Made by a program: the position numbers and the translations under genes. Below, piece after piece: positions 22,900 through 34,834 of a stretch of DNA of 64,000 nucleotides. Source of the DNA: Cylindrodendrum hubeiense (lineage: Eukaryota; Ascomycota; Sordariomycetes; Hypocreales; Nectriaceae); contig JAANBB010000115.1 of assembly GCA_014621425.1 (NCBI GenBank), positions 37,207 to 101,206 of the forward strand, read 5' to 3'. The stretch's first letter is position 1; each line of letters starts with the position of its first letter. A model generated the notes under the pieces. That model made no database searches. It was not told the DNA's origin and saw nothing but the letters and a program-made list of their open reading frames with translations.

Positions 22900-23963
22900 G
22901 GTGGGTGGTGGGTGGTGGTGTCTCGGCGGTCTTGTATTGGAGGTTGGTTGTTGTGATGGCTTCAGTTGGCTGTGGTGGTTTGTGGTGGTTTGTGGTTGCT
23001 ACTGCTATCAGCAATGCCTTCTCCGCCAAAGAACCTGCCTCACGATGCTTCACCCACGGACGACTTACTTGCTCTAGTGCTCTGGGGCGTTGTTGCAATG
23101 GTGAAATGGAGACGCATTCCCCTCCTGCAGGGACGTTTGATCCCATTTAACCCTTTCTTCGCCCGTCATGACAGTGCATTATGCAAGCCGCAACTCAGCA
23201 TCAGCCCACGGCCCAATCACCTTGACGTGCATTCGCCACCGCAGTCGCCCAATGCGAATGCCCTCGAGCGGGGAACGCGCAGCGGGGAATCATCGCGATT
23301 CACGGACCGCCGGCCGTCATGGGTGGCACGCTGCGGGTGTGTTTGGCTGGCGGGAACGGTTGGCTCGTGACGCAGGCTAGCCTCGACTGGTTGCGTGATG
23401 GGCATGATGGGCGTGATGGGCGTTTGTGCGATGTAACGAGAGGAACGCGTGAGGGTGAGTCAATGGATTGATTGGTACATGTTCATACACATCGACGCCA
23501 TCGCCGAATTCCGAATCGTACTACCAGGTGAATGGTGATATCATGACATTGTGATATCGTGTCTCGTACACGTCTGATATGCTAACAGATTCCATTGCTC
23601 CCTCTACTCCCGCAAAATATGCGTGACAAGGACCAACCTCCGACAAGACCGAACCCCGATCGCCATGAAATGCCCCTCGAAAACCGAAAACCTCCCTCGG
23701 TCGATCATCGCCCTTGCCGCCTCCCTCCCGGACTGCCGCCCTTCCTCCATTCAGATAATGCCCTCCAACTCCGCCAGAAAGTAAAAAACAAAAGACGCCT
23801 CAGGCTATGCAAGCCCGTAAATCTCGTGGGAGGTGGATCATGGTCGTAGTATGTATGAACAATGAAAAAGAAAACGGGGGTATAACAAAAATTCCGCCAG
23901 TGGTGTTTGTGACTCGTCGCCCGACAGGGGGAACATGGTCATATGTACATTGGTATTGGGTGT
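22900..23963. other. Intergenic region with no supported gene
   Basis: 5' side of the small 82-aa gene and 3' side of the FHA gene. Short simple stretches occur (ggttggtggtgg-like near 22900-23000; atgatgggcgtgatgggcg near 23404-23425). No coding feature supported. Confidence 0.45.
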
Positions 23964-25574
23964 TTAGAGGGCCTTGGGGCGCTTCCAATAGTATTGCTGT
24001 GTGATGTTAGTGCGGGTTCTTACAGGTGGAGATGGAGATGCATGACATACCTTGTGTTGCTTTCGGCACGCTCTTAGACTGGGCTTTCGGAGACCATCAA
24101 CAGCAGCTCGTCGTTGTTGGTCGTCGTCACGCTCCGGGATGTAGTAGTATTCGCTCTCGAGGAGCTTGCCGGCAGCGTCCTTGCCCTGGCGTTCGATGAC
24201 GCCAATGCAGGATGTGGCCTCGAGAGTGTTGCGAAGGACAGCCTTGGTAAGATCCTTCTTCTCCTCTGCGGGCAGGTTCTGCATAATCGTGGACAGCGGC
24301 GTAGAAGAAAGCCGTGAAAAGGCGAGCTGGTTCATGACGTGGTTCGCAACGGCGGGGTTGATCTCAATCTCGATCTCGTCAGGGAGCTCGGGGGTAGGTG
24401 TTCGCAGTCTAGGCGGCGAGGACAGAGGAGAGTCCAACTCGACGGGCTCCTTCTTGGGAGATGGAGGATTTGAGGGAATGTGGCGGGGAGCGAACAGATC
24501 TGAGACGGCCAACGCGTTGACGAGCGGGTTGGGTCGCTTGAAGCCCTTGAAGACCTTGGGCGACTTGGTCGTTATCGAAGCCAGCCGGCAAGAAATATCG
24601 GCGCCGAAAGGACCAAAGGAGTGCACAATGGGATCGTTCTCCTCGTCTGGGTCGTGTTGTTCCACATCGGGCTCGCTCGTGAAGCTAGCCGTGGCCTCGG
24701 TCCGCATGCTGATGTTGGCGTCGACAAGCTCGCGCTTGGGCTTTGGGAGCTCGGGCTCGTCTTCGAAGATGTCGATGCCGTCTCGGTGGCCGGGGAGAAG
24801 GGCCTGCAGGCGGCGGGAGCTGGAGTTGACAGGTGTAGGGCTCTCGGGGGACGCGATGCGAGCAGCACGGCGGATAGGTGAGGACTGGAGAAGCGTGTTT
24901 TCGCGTGTCTGGGAGCGGGGAGAGTCATCCCAGTTGGAGTCAGACAAATCGGCTACTCGCTTGGGCCATTGCAGGAGCACGCGGGCATCTTGGACGTCAA
25001 CCATAATCTCGGAACCTTCCGTCTCACTGGTGAAGCTATCACCCTTGAACAGTTCCCAGGTGCGGCCCTGGCAGTGCAGCTTCAGGCCGTTCCAGCCGTT
25101 GCAGATGATCTCCATCTTGCTGGGCTCCAGGGGGTTACCGGCCGCAATGAAGCGGGCCCTGACGTGGACACGAGACACGAGGCGGTTGGCAGAAAGCTGG
25201 AAGTGGGAAGAGTTAGACGAGCGACCCATAATGAGGGTCTCGCCATTTTCTGAAAGCTCTACAGCAGGCACGGCGGAGAGAGGAGCGCGTTCCGGAGCGG
25301 TAGCTCGTGCTGGCGGCGAGCTGGAGAGGATCCCGGTGCTGGAAGTGGGAACAGGGGTGGGATACTTGAGATGGGCACGGCCGGTGCAAGCATTTGTGTT
25401 TTGGCGTTTGGCCGGTCGGGGAAGGCCTGGTGATGAAGAGAGAGGCTCGAAAGGAGGCAGCAGAGACGGAGCAGATCGTTTGGATCCGGCGAGGGATTGC
25501 CGAGGGATTGCGGGCAGCGTGGGCTCGGCCGAGGCCTGCTTGTCGAGGCGCGGTGAGGACGAAATCGAGTCCAT
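23964..25574 (-). CDS. FHA-domain protein, Tos4/Plm2-like
   Basis: 518 aa in two exons, 25574-24051 and 23996-23964, joined by a GTATGT donor and ACAG acceptor; the second exon encodes only QYYWKRPKAL. A forkhead-associated phosphopeptide-binding domain lies at about residues 105-200: GETLIMGRSSNSSHFQLS, then RLVSRVHVRARF (the SRxH core) and a WNGLKLHCQG strand. Flanks are Ser/Pro-rich and disordered. The end has SRLSSTPLSTIMQNLP and a conserved basic tail (LRKPSLRACRKQHK). Yeast Tos4 and Plm2 are chromatin-bound FHA proteins acting in G1/S expression and replication-stress response, and the layout fits that group. A MluI cell-cycle box 93 bp upstream of the ATG agrees with it. Orthology is inferred, not proven. 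Confidence 0.82.
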   Translation of the reverse strand: MDSISSSPRLDKQASAEPTLPAIPRQSLAGSKRSAPSLLPPFEPLSSSPGLPRPAKRQNTNACTGRAHLKYPTPVPTSSTGILSSSPPARATAPERAPLSAVPAVELSENGETLIMGRSSNSSHFQLSANRLVSRVHVRARFIAAGNPLEPSKMEIICNGWNGLKLHCQGRTWELFKGDSFTSETEGSEIMVDVQDARVLLQWPKRVADLSDSNWDDSPRSQTRENTLLQSSPIRRAARIASPESPTPVNSSSRRLQALLPGHRDGIDIFEDEPELPKPKRELVDANISMRTEATASFTSEPDVEQHDPDEENDPIVHSFGPFGADISCRLASITTKSPKVFKGFKRPNPLVNALAVSDLFAPRHIPSNPPSPKKEPVELDSPLSSPPRLRTPTPELPDEIEIEINPAVANHVMNQLAFSRLSSTPLSTIMQNLPAEEKKDLTKAVLRNTLEATSCIGVIERQGKDAAGKLLESEYYYIPERDDDQQRRAAVDGLRKPSLRACRKQHKVCHASPSPPVRTRTNITQQYYWKRPKAL

Positions 25575-28500
25575 GGCGGCGGTGTGTGTCGAGGACGAGA
25601 GAGTTGCAGAGAAGTCGAGATGGAAGATGTGCTCGAGGTAGTTGCGTTTCGAGGTGTGCAGTCAACACGCGTAAAGCCGTCGACGGTTGTGGTCCTCCCC
25701 TCGCACCAGAATGGCGTTGCCTTTTCGCTTCCGCACTTACACGCGATGGCGGTGGGTGAGAGTCGACGATGATGTTGAAGGTCTCGAAACAAGGCCGGGT
25801 CGATGGAGAGTCAAGAGGCCCGAAATGGAGGCCAAGTCTGAAGGAGAGTTGTGCGGGTGGTGGTGCGTGTGGTGGGTGGTAGTAGGCGAGAGTGCAGGTT
25901 AAAGGTGGTGGAGGAGGTATTTAAGACGTGGGTGACTTTTGGTGACTGACCGGGGACGACGCGATGGGCACGCTCCCTCGCGTTGGCGTTTTTGGCGTTT
26001 GGCGTTGGCGTTGGCCTTTGTGACGCTTTTGTGCAGGTGCTGTGCACCGCCCGCTGTAGCGACCGCTGAGCCCACTGGACAGACCGCTGGAACGCCCCGC
26101 TGCGGCATAACTTCAGTGGGCGGGCAGTGCTTTACGCGTCTGCCCGCCGCCCGCGTTCAGTGGGTTTTCGAGACGCCGAGGCCCGACCACGCCCTGGGGG
26201 GACACGCTGGAACTCGGACGTTATAGTGGCCGGGCCGCCCTGGTTTGGCGACAGGCCTCATCCCGGCTGCCACAATCATGACACACGGGCGTCATTTCGA
26301 CAACAGGAATATATCCCTCCGCCGCTGGCAATCATACGAAGACGAACGCATCGGTCTGCGCCAGAATATCATTGACGATTCACGTCCGCAGCCCAATGCA
26401 GCAAAGAAGACCCAGAACCAGCCCCCCCTCTGGATCTTTTCTTCAACGAGCGACACGTCTCCACCGCAGAAAAAACCTACCGACCGCCCCCTCCCAGTTC
26501 CCCTCACTGCGTCTTGCTACGTCGACCGCGTCGCTGCCTGAGCCCTCTTCTGCTTGGCTGCAACTTACGATGGATACGTGGTTCGTTTCTCTTTGTTCAA
26601 ATCGAGAATTAACCGAGCCGTGCCGCCCAGTTCCTTTCGCTTCGCCTGCCCGGCAACTGATCTGTGCAGGGAGAAAGCGGTTAGCCTGCCCACTCTACGC
26701 GTCTTACACGTCCAACTGCGGCTTCACCACTCTATCTCACCATCCCGCCACACCGACCTTTAGGCCTAGCTCCTCCCGTGGGTACTTTATTTCGCAGCCC
26801 TTTGTCCCTCTTTTTTCCTCTAGGGTTTCTTATTTATTTTATCACAGTCCTTCGCTTTGTCGGAGGTTCCCGCGAGTGACTCAATGCACAACGTGAAACC
26901 CGGTCCCGCGTCGGGACATACTCAGTTGACACTCGATATTTGATCCAAGACCTTGATTCACAATTAATTTGTCTTCGCATTCGAATTTCCAGGGTCACAT
27001 GAAGTTTTCGAGACCTGGTCTTGGTCTTGTTCCAAATCCCAAAACGCGCCAAGTCATCAAAGGCTTACCCTGGAGTGCTTATCAACAACTCATATGTCGG
27101 CATCACATGCACATTTGCACTCCCTCCATAGTCAAAGCGAAAGTCAACCATGGTTGATCGTTAAATAATCCATTTAAAAGTCCTGATTATATGTTTCTCA
27201 AATTCCCTCCTCTAACTATCGAAGCACAGAGTTTCTCCGAATTTCGTAGTAACTGAACACCAATATCATGAAACCACTGGTTGTAGCAAACCGGCTTATG
27301 AGCTATGTCAATAGAGGTACTTGTTCTTTGTCTTGTCCCGCATGTGTATTTTGGGTTAAATAACATACCACGCATCTCACATCCTTTCTCGTAGATGTTG
27401 AGTTGACCCAGCCTTTATAATCGACTAGTGGTGATGTAATTGATCATACATATATTAGGCTCTGTCAGGTTGAATAGTTTCTCGTTGTTTGTAGCATGGC
27501 CTGTGCGTTCATTCCCTATAGAAGTTCTACCACGAAGAGTAAATGGGTATTCTCTTAATAGTCTAGGCGGTTTGATATCACCCTCTCTCCCCGAGAACTC
27601 GAAACTTTCAGCAGATTCTGTCAACAGACATACACGCTCAAACCAAGGAACCACCAACGAAGACAAGGAACTACCAACGGAGACACACCTTCTCTTTCAC
27701 TACTAGGGATAATATAAACCAATTAATTGCCTACGATTCGCGACTGTGATGTAGTCACGGGATGGCCGCTTCGAGGACCTTTACAAAGACCTTTGCTAGT
27801 CCTTTTTAGAAACGAGACTGTTGAGTTGGTATCTGATGATTTGGAACCACAGCGACCGGAATCAGGCTGTCAATGTTTGGATATTGATCACAGCCATGCC
27901 GTCCCTTCACTGATCAAGAGTTGCATCACATCGAGTTGGCTGTTCATGTGCAAAAATTGAATTGAGTCAGCACATGCTGCGAAGACCTATTTGTTCGCGC
28001 TTGCCGTAGTTTAATCGACAAGGAGCGCACTATTAAACATTAAAGGGATTTTTTGACGGAGACGCCTAGTGATAGATTATTCCTCGTCGCCATAAATCTT
28101 ATGAAAATAATGCCTTGTGAAGTCCCCAGCTTCGTTTCTTTGTAGTAATATTAGCAGGCCTTGAATGCCATGAAGCCAACGAAGAGAAACTGCCCAGTTC
28201 TCTTAATCGTAATTAACTCTCACATCTTGCTATTTGCGAAACAAATTGGTGCCGGAGCATAGGAGCTCACCGCCACATATACTCGCACGCCACGTTAATT
28301 GCTATTCGATACCTGATCGAGCTAAAAACGCCATTTTGAATAGGTGTCGCATTAAGTAAGTGTTATTGCCCATATTGCCCTGCACCCTTAATTGGATTTT
28401 ATGACATTACATTAGAATGTGATGTGTCCGTGGTCGCTAATTTTTGGCCGAGGATCTCTGTCTGGACGAAGGTCGGAAGCTTGGTGGGAATGAGTTCAAT

Positions 28501-28924
28501 TGAGCCTCGGACTGGTTTACATAGTGAAGTCGCACGCAAATTGAGCTGCGCGATCTCCCAAAATGGCAGCCATCAATTCTACATGCGACAATAGTTCTTT
28601 GAGTGAAAAAGGATTGTGTTAAGTTGTTTGTTGGCGTCTATAGACATTCCTGTCTTGAGTTTAGACTCTTTAAAGCGGCACTCCAAACTTAAGTAATTAT
28701 GAGAACTTAGACATCTCTGAGATCTCAAATATTTACTTCAACATTTAAACTCAAGGGAGAATTACTTTCAAATACACTTGATTAATCCCAAGAACAGTTT
28801 GCTTTCTTTCCTGACGCAAACAGGACTATATGTGACCAGACAGTAAGGGTAATAGCGTATTAATAATGTCCATTGCTTATAATAATGAATTGATGCTTTG
28901 GGCTGGCCATGGCTCTCAATTGAC
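25575..28924. other. Long gene-poor region, GC-rich then AT-rich
   Basis: About 3.3 kb. The first ~1.3 kb is GC-rich and holds the FHA-gene promoter. From about 26900 to the surface-protein gene the DNA becomes AT-rich, with only short frames lacking family signals. I see no inverted repeats or transposase or reverse-transcriptase motifs. It could be old decayed repeat DNA, which cannot be shown by eye. Confidence 0.5.
25667..26702. promoter_or_regulatory. Three ACGCGT (MluI cell-cycle box) sites upstream of the FHA gene
   Basis: ACGCGT occurs at 25667-25672, 26134-26139 and 26697-26702, that is about 95, 560 and 1120 bp upstream of the FHA start codon. ACGCGT is the core bound by the MBF (Swi6/Mbp1-type) G1/S factor. 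The hexamer also occurs elsewhere in this window (for example near 17137, 22611 and 23446), so only the proximal site deserves weight. Confidence 0.4.
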
Positions 28925-29665
28925 TCAGAGAAGTGCCAGGACCACACCGCCGGCAACAAGGGCCAGGTTTCTGTTGATGGAGGACGCAGATGAATCATCG
29001 TCGTCGGTAGAGGTGCTATTTCCTGATGAACCGCTGCCAGAAGACTTGGAATCGTCAGAGGAGGAATCATCGGATGAGGAGTCATCGGAGGAGGAATCAT
29101 CTGAAGAGTCATCCGACGAACTGTCGTCTGAAGAATCGTCCGAAGAGTCATCCTTAGCGTTGTCGCCAGTGGTATCGTCGCAACTGCTTGCTGATAGACA
29201 CTCCATTCCATCCTCGCAATAGTCACCGGTGACATCGCTGCAACAATTGTTGGTGCTCAAGATACAGCCTAGAGAGCGGGAGAGTAAGTTCTATGTCCAA
29301 AATAAGGACCATGTCCATCTTCTGAGTCACTTACCGCCGGCGCAAATCTTCTGGTCGGAGTCGCACGTGGGCGTGGAGCTACCGCTGTCGCTACCGCTAT
29401 CGGTGGTGCATGTGTCTGATGTTGTGCAGGTTGTGCCAGCCTCGCAGTAGATTCCGACGGTGACATCGCAACACATGGCGTCGGAGGGAATGCAGACATC
29501 GGCGCACACTTGGCCATCGCAGCTGTCCTGGCGAGCGACAATTCTGGAGCCGTATGATGCATCGACAACGCCGGGCGCTCTGAGACCCAACCTGGCTAGG
29601 TTCTCATGCTGGAGAGATGCGCCGGCGTTTAGTAGGAGCAGGAGAGAGGTGGTAATAAGCTGCAT
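28925..29665 (-). CDS. GPI-anchored secreted protein with two 8-cysteine modules and a Ser/Asp stalk
   Basis: 224 aa from exons 29665-29335 and 29268-28925 (GTAAGT donor, CTAG acceptor, phase 1). A signal peptide (QLITTSLLLLLNAGASL) is followed by a short propeptide-like stretch. Two modules share the spacing C-x4/6-C-x3-C-x6-C-C-x7-C-x5-C-x5-C: the first from CDGQVC to TSDTC, the second from CDSDQKIC to LSASSC. A ~50-residue run of Ser and Asp follows, then NSTSTDDDDSSASSINRN and a hydrophobic C-terminal tail (LALVAGGVVLALL) typical of GPI-anchor addition. It is probably at the plasma membrane or cell wall, with the O-glycosylated stalk presenting the cysteine modules. Fungal wall proteins of similar CC-type cysteine pattern exist, but the function is unknown. 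The second module is split by the intron. Confidence 0.82.
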
Positions 29666-32104
29666 GGTGGCGGTTGGATGCTTTATTCTAGCAAGGTCAA
29701 GATAGATGATTAGATTGCAAGAAAGAGAGGAGATCCAACAGGAAGCCGATGACCACGAGGGGCATTAGCCCTTCAATATATACCGACGAGAGACAGCCGG
29801 CGTTGCTGGCTAAAAGTGGGCAGGATAGGACGCGATTGGAACGATTCAGAAGATTGGAAAACGCCATGTTCGACACTCGTTGCTGGGCGATTGGCTAGAG
29901 GGGGTTTGTTGCATTAGATCCGGAGTCCACGGGGCTGAGGTAAAAGTATGGTTATCTAGCTGGTGGGGACTGAGACACTATAGCGCCGGATTGTGGAGTT
30001 TTTGCCAATATTTGTCCCCCTTGGGCGGCTTAGCGTAGGCTTTCACCGAGCTACTAGTCATGAAAGGGCCATTACTCGCCCCTTTAGCGTTGATATCGAG
30101 TCTCGACTGTCTTGGTCCGGCGATCTAATGGTCAACTGCCCAGGGAAATATTGACGGGCGTTACGGCTGTGCTAGCCGCGTGTGGGTTCGCTTGTTTAGA
30201 AAGCAGGGGTGTTTGAGCAGCACAAGCGGCGAAGCGGAAGCTGATTCCAGTAGTCTGATATCTCATGTGATTTTATTCGGTCATGTGCGGACTTTGGATC
30301 ACCGGAAGTTGCGGATTTGCCTCCAAGCACCACCTCGTTCAAGGCCCACATCGACGCCGGCTATCAAGGTCGAGATACTGGCACAGACACCCTCTCCCAG
30401 AGCGCATCCCCAGCCTCTGGATGCCTCGAGGCCCAGTCCATTTCCCCCCAACCTGACTCTCCAGAGCCGTGTCTGCTACTGTCCGCCAAGTGAGGCGACC
30501 CGTTCAAAGCCCGCGCTCGTTGAAGCGTCGCATTCATCACTTCGTGAACTGGTCGCGCCTCTTTGCCTCTCACCTCTCCGTCTCAGCTTGTCTGCAAGCG
30601 CAAACTCGCTGACTGCGCCGCAAAAGCGCCCGGTTAGCATTACCGAGGCCCCGTAGTTTTTAAGCTATCCGGCCCGCTGGACAGGGCATGGGTTCTGCCC
30701 AGGATGATAGGCACTTGCATTAGAGGAGATTGACGCTGAGGCGCATGGACAATCAGGTTCGGCGAGTCAAAGGCGGAGTCGGCCATTGGGGCGGCTGCTG
30801 TGCCGGGGACAATTCGCCGTGGACTCGCCGCGTCTCGCATCTATGGTATCAAATTCGTCTCAATAATTAGGAGAGTTTCGAGTACTTTGAAACGATAGCA
30901 CATGCTGTTGTATCTTGTTAAACACGACAATGAAGTTGTGCTTGCGACGGAGAAGAGAATCCCCGCTAGCTCATCGCTAGCCCAGGTATGTGTCGAGGAC
31001 TCCCAGAGTCGTCGTTCTCTGGTTTCCGAAGGTCTCCCATGAACTTGCAAAGGTATAGCATGGCCTCGTTCTGTGGGATCTCCTTTTTGTCATCGGATAT
31101 ACTGGGTCATAATTTTCGAATACAAAGTCTCAAAATGATCCAAGACTGTCCTCTGCGTTAGACTTAGTACGGTTGTGAAGAGAGCAAGAATAACAATGGC
31201 CTTGGGGCATTTGTGACTGCCCACTTGCGATGCTTCCATGTCGGCTGGTGGAAATCTTGCTATATATTTTGATAGACGCGATCCTTGAAGAAGTTTGCTT
31301 GGAGTCGAAAGCAGGAACTTCCACAGTTGGAGGACACGATACACGGTGATGGCTGTCGGAGGAGAGTAAGAAGATGATTGCCACTACGGCTCAGAAACGG
31401 CAGATGCCCATGTTATCACATTGATGAAGTCGAAAGAGGCTGGTGGCGTTGGATCTATTTCTGATAAAGGCGTGGTGGCGCTGGCCCTGGCCTGTCAGAC
31501 AACGTGGTGGCGGCAGCTGAACATCCAAGACCAACCAGGGTTTGGAATCAAGCCACGAAACCAATATTTTTGCGTGGGGGTTGGACATGTAAATATTTAT
31601 TCAAAGTGCTTCAGCTGAGACGAATGGGCAAATAAACGTGAGATATCATCAACTTGTATACATCCAGATTAAGCCGGCACACTCGTCGCACTTGGTGTGC
31701 TTCGAGAGTTGCACTTCTGTCTTTCGCAGTTGTGTCCAGACCATGTTGACGAAGCGGCATCCTCAGACCGATTGATTGCATGCCGGATGAAGTCTGTTTT
31801 AGCTGCGATTGTGAATCGATTTACCTTCTCGTATTCTGACTGGGTATTGGAAAAGGCATAGCCACAACCTGGTCCGTCCTCCATCTCAGCCCAGACCTGG
31901 TGGTCACTGCGGGGCTCGAGAGACTAGCGCCGGGGTAACTGGCCATGTTGTAGCGGTGATTAAAGCGTCGGGGAACAACCCGGACCGACATCCGGGCAAT
32001 GGCTCTTCTTTATCACTCCTTCGCCTGTTCTCCTGCGTGATCAAAGTGCCGTTGATTTTGAGTCGAGGGCATGTTGATGCGGTGAATTGGTCTATTGTTT
32101 CGTC
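29666..32104. other. Intergenic region upstream of the beta-glucosidase gene
   Basis: 2.4 kb between divergent genes. An open frame at 30180-30656 (+) and several short ones lack domains, splice support or compositional signs of coding. The 300 bp before 32105 should include the beta-glucosidase promoter; paired CreA-type sites are listed separately. Confidence 0.45.
31909..31935 (+). promoter_or_regulatory. Paired CreA-type carbon-repressor sites
   Basis: GCGGGG at 31909-31914 and CCGGGG at 31930-31935 both match the SYGGRG consensus of the CreA/Cre1 glucose repressor. They are about 170-195 bp upstream of the beta-glucosidase start codon. Closely paired sites are the arrangement usually needed for strong repression. 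The motif is short, so this is suggestive only. Confidence 0.4.
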
Positions 32105-34803
32105 ATGCAAATCACCCCTCCCCAACTGGTTGACGTCGAGCATGTTTTGGAGAATGCCACCCTCGCAGAAAAGATCTCCCTTCTGTCTGGTAAGAGACCC
32201 ACGACCTATTCATAAGTAGAATTCTAATTGTAGTAAACCAAAGGTTCTGATTTCTGGCATTCCACGCCCCTGACGCGGTATGGCGTTCCGGCTGTTAAAT
32301 GCACAGACGGTCTCAATGGTGTCCGAGGCTCAAGGTTCTTCAACCCTGTACCGGCGCTCTGCATTCCCTGTGGCAGCGGATTGGGCGCTACTTGGAATGA
32401 TGAGTTGATTGAACAGACCGGTCGGCTTCTTTCCAAAGAATGCGAGGCCAAGGGCGCCCATGTTTGGCTTGGCCCCACGGTCAACATTATTCGCTCCCCT
32501 TTGAATGGTCGGGGATTTGAGTCCTTCTCAGAGGATCCTCATTTGAGCGGAATGCTTGCAGCGGCCATTATCCGTGGCGTTCAGTCACGGGGGACAATTG
32601 CGGCCCTCAAGCACTTTGTCGCTAACGATCAAGAGACGAACAAGATGTCTATAGACATTCGTATGTCTGATCGGGCTCTACGTGAGGTCTATCTCATGCC
32701 ATTCCAAATAGCACTGCGTGATAGCAGACCGGGAGTTGTCATGTCTTCATACAATAAAGTTCAAGGGCTGCACGTGTCTGAGAACCCCAAAATCCTCGAC
32801 CAGATCTTGAGAAAGGAATGGGGGTTTGATGGAAATATAATGAGTGACTGGTAAGTTTACCAATGACTCTCCGAAACTTCGCTGAAATCTCTAGGTATGG
32901 AACGTATTCCTGTGAATCGTCTATCAACGCGGGCGTGGATATTGAAATGCCTGGCCCAAGTCGGTATCGGTCCGCATCAGCACTCCAGGCTGTATTCTCT
33001 GGCAAGATCCAACTGCACACTATTGACGAGAGAACCAGAAAGGTCTTGGAATTTGTTAATAGGGCAGCATTAGCTCCGGCAGAGCGGGAAGAGTCGACAC
33101 GCGACAACCCTGAGGACCGGATCTTGAATCGACGACTCGCAGCGGAGAGTGTGGTTCTGTTGAAGAATTCGGCAAATATCCTACCTCTCAATGCCGAAGA
33201 CTGTTTCGAAATTGCTGTCCTGGGACCAAATGCCAACCTCTCCGCGACATGCGGTGGTGGGAGTGCCAGCTTGCAGCCGTACTACTCCAGTTCCATTTTA
33301 AATGGGATCAAAGGTGCACTTCCATCTACTGTCAAAGTGAATCACGAACCAGGAGTTTATGGCCATATATTACTACCGGCCTTTACAACTGATCAGGTCA
33401 CAAACGATACAGGGAAGCCCGGTGTATCTGTCGCTTTCTTCAACCAACCGCATCAAGTTAAGGACCGGATATCGTTCGACGACGTGACTATCCCCGATAC
33501 GACATATCAATTGATGGACTACGATCATCCTGAAAAAGGAGACACTTTCTATATGTCCATGAGAGTGTCCTTTATCCCAAGCCTTTCGGGGACGTATGAG
33601 TTTGGGCTTGCGACATACGGCGTCGGGGACTTCTTTATCAACGACGAGCTTATAATTGACAACTCAACGACGCAAACCCCGGGAGGGATGTTCTTTGGTA
33701 AAGGGTCGTCAGAGAAACGGGCAAATTACGACATGGTTGCAGGTTTGCAGTATAACCTGCGAGTAGAGTCGGGTAGTGCAGCAACTTCGACACTCACAGG
33801 CGGTTCGCTCTTGGCAATCCCTGGTGGAGCATGTCGACTTGGGGGTTGTCTAAAGATCGACCCCCAAGATGGCATTAGAAGAGTCGTCGAGCTGGCAAAG
33901 AAATGCAAATACACATTCATTGTGGCGGGATTGAATGTAAGTCAACAGACCTGATAAGCTTGACATGATACTAATGCCGCAAAGAGCGACCTCGAAAAAG
34001 AAGGACGGGACCGAGAGACGATAAATATGCCAGCAAATGTCGATGAGTTAATTGCTTCAGTTCTTGCCGTGCAACCCAACGCAATTGTAATTACGCAAGC
34101 GGGGAATCCTGTTGCTATGCCATGGCGCAACGAAGCGAGCACTATGCTTCACACTTGGTATGGGGGAAACGAGGGTGGCAATGCCGTTGCAGATGTGCTA
34201 TTCGGCAAGGTTAACCCAAGTGGCAAACTACCAATGACGTTCCCGGCGAGATTAGAAAACACTCCGACGTTCCTGAGCTTTGGAAGTGACAACGGTAGCT
34301 TGTTTTACTCGGAAGATGTTTTTGTTGGCTATCGATATTACGAGGCTCGTAAGATGGACGTTGCGTTTCCATTTGGGTGAGGAGTTCTGATCAAACCGTT
34401 ACATGAAACCTGCTGATACTCCCGCAGGCATGGGCTAAGCTACACCACCTTCAGAATCTCGAACTTAAAGGTCTCGGAGACGACTATCGAGGTCGAAGTT
34501 GAAAATACTGGAGCTATTTCTGGAGCCGAGGTGGTCCGACTCTACATCGGCTACTCGTCTCAAAAGTCACGATTCCTTAGGCCACGACGGGTTCTAAAGG
34601 GATTCAAGAAGGTATTTCTGCAAAGCAGAGAGAAGAAGAGCATCTCATTTCCTATTGATAGATACAGTACATGCGTGTGGGATGAGCCCAGGGATAGCTG
34701 GTGCTGTGAGAAGGGGACCTATGCTGCCTCATTTCTGGGAGGTGAGATGTGCCTTGAGGGACAGTTTGAAATCCCAAAAGACATCTTTTGGAAAGGTCTG
34801 TAA
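32105..34803 (+). CDS. GH3 beta-glucosidase with inserted PA14 domain, no signal peptide (intracellular type)
   Basis: 833 aa from five exons: 32105-32189, 32244-32850, 32895-33936, 33985-34376 and 34428-34803, all GT-AG and in phase. It hydrolyses terminal beta-D-glucosyl residues of cello-oligosaccharides or other beta-glucosides. The GH3 N-domain shows DGLNGVRGSRFFN, KGAHVWLGPTVNI, GRGFESFSEDP, ALKHFVANDQE and IMSDWYGTYS, whose Asp (about residue 230) is the catalytic nucleophile. The C-domain begins VLLKNSANILPL. A PA14 domain interrupts it (GTYEFGLATYGVGDFFINDE). The enzyme ends with FPFGHGLSYTTF and a fibronectin-III-like domain. There is no signal peptide, so action on imported sugars in the cytosol is likely. 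It converges with the double-zinc regulator 31 bp away, and a sugar transporter follows: a coherent glucoside-use cluster. Confidence 0.93.
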
Positions 34804-34834
34804 CTATTGTAACAATATTTTATGCATCCATAAC

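Noticed and set aside
24166..25641. 491-codon + strand frame opposite the FHA gene
   Set aside because: Antisense shadow of a well-supported gene with strong codon bias; Ser/Arg/Gly-rich translation without domains.
30180..30656. 158-codon + strand frame in the spacer before the beta-glucosidase
   Set aside because: No domain, no start context, no splice-supported extension.
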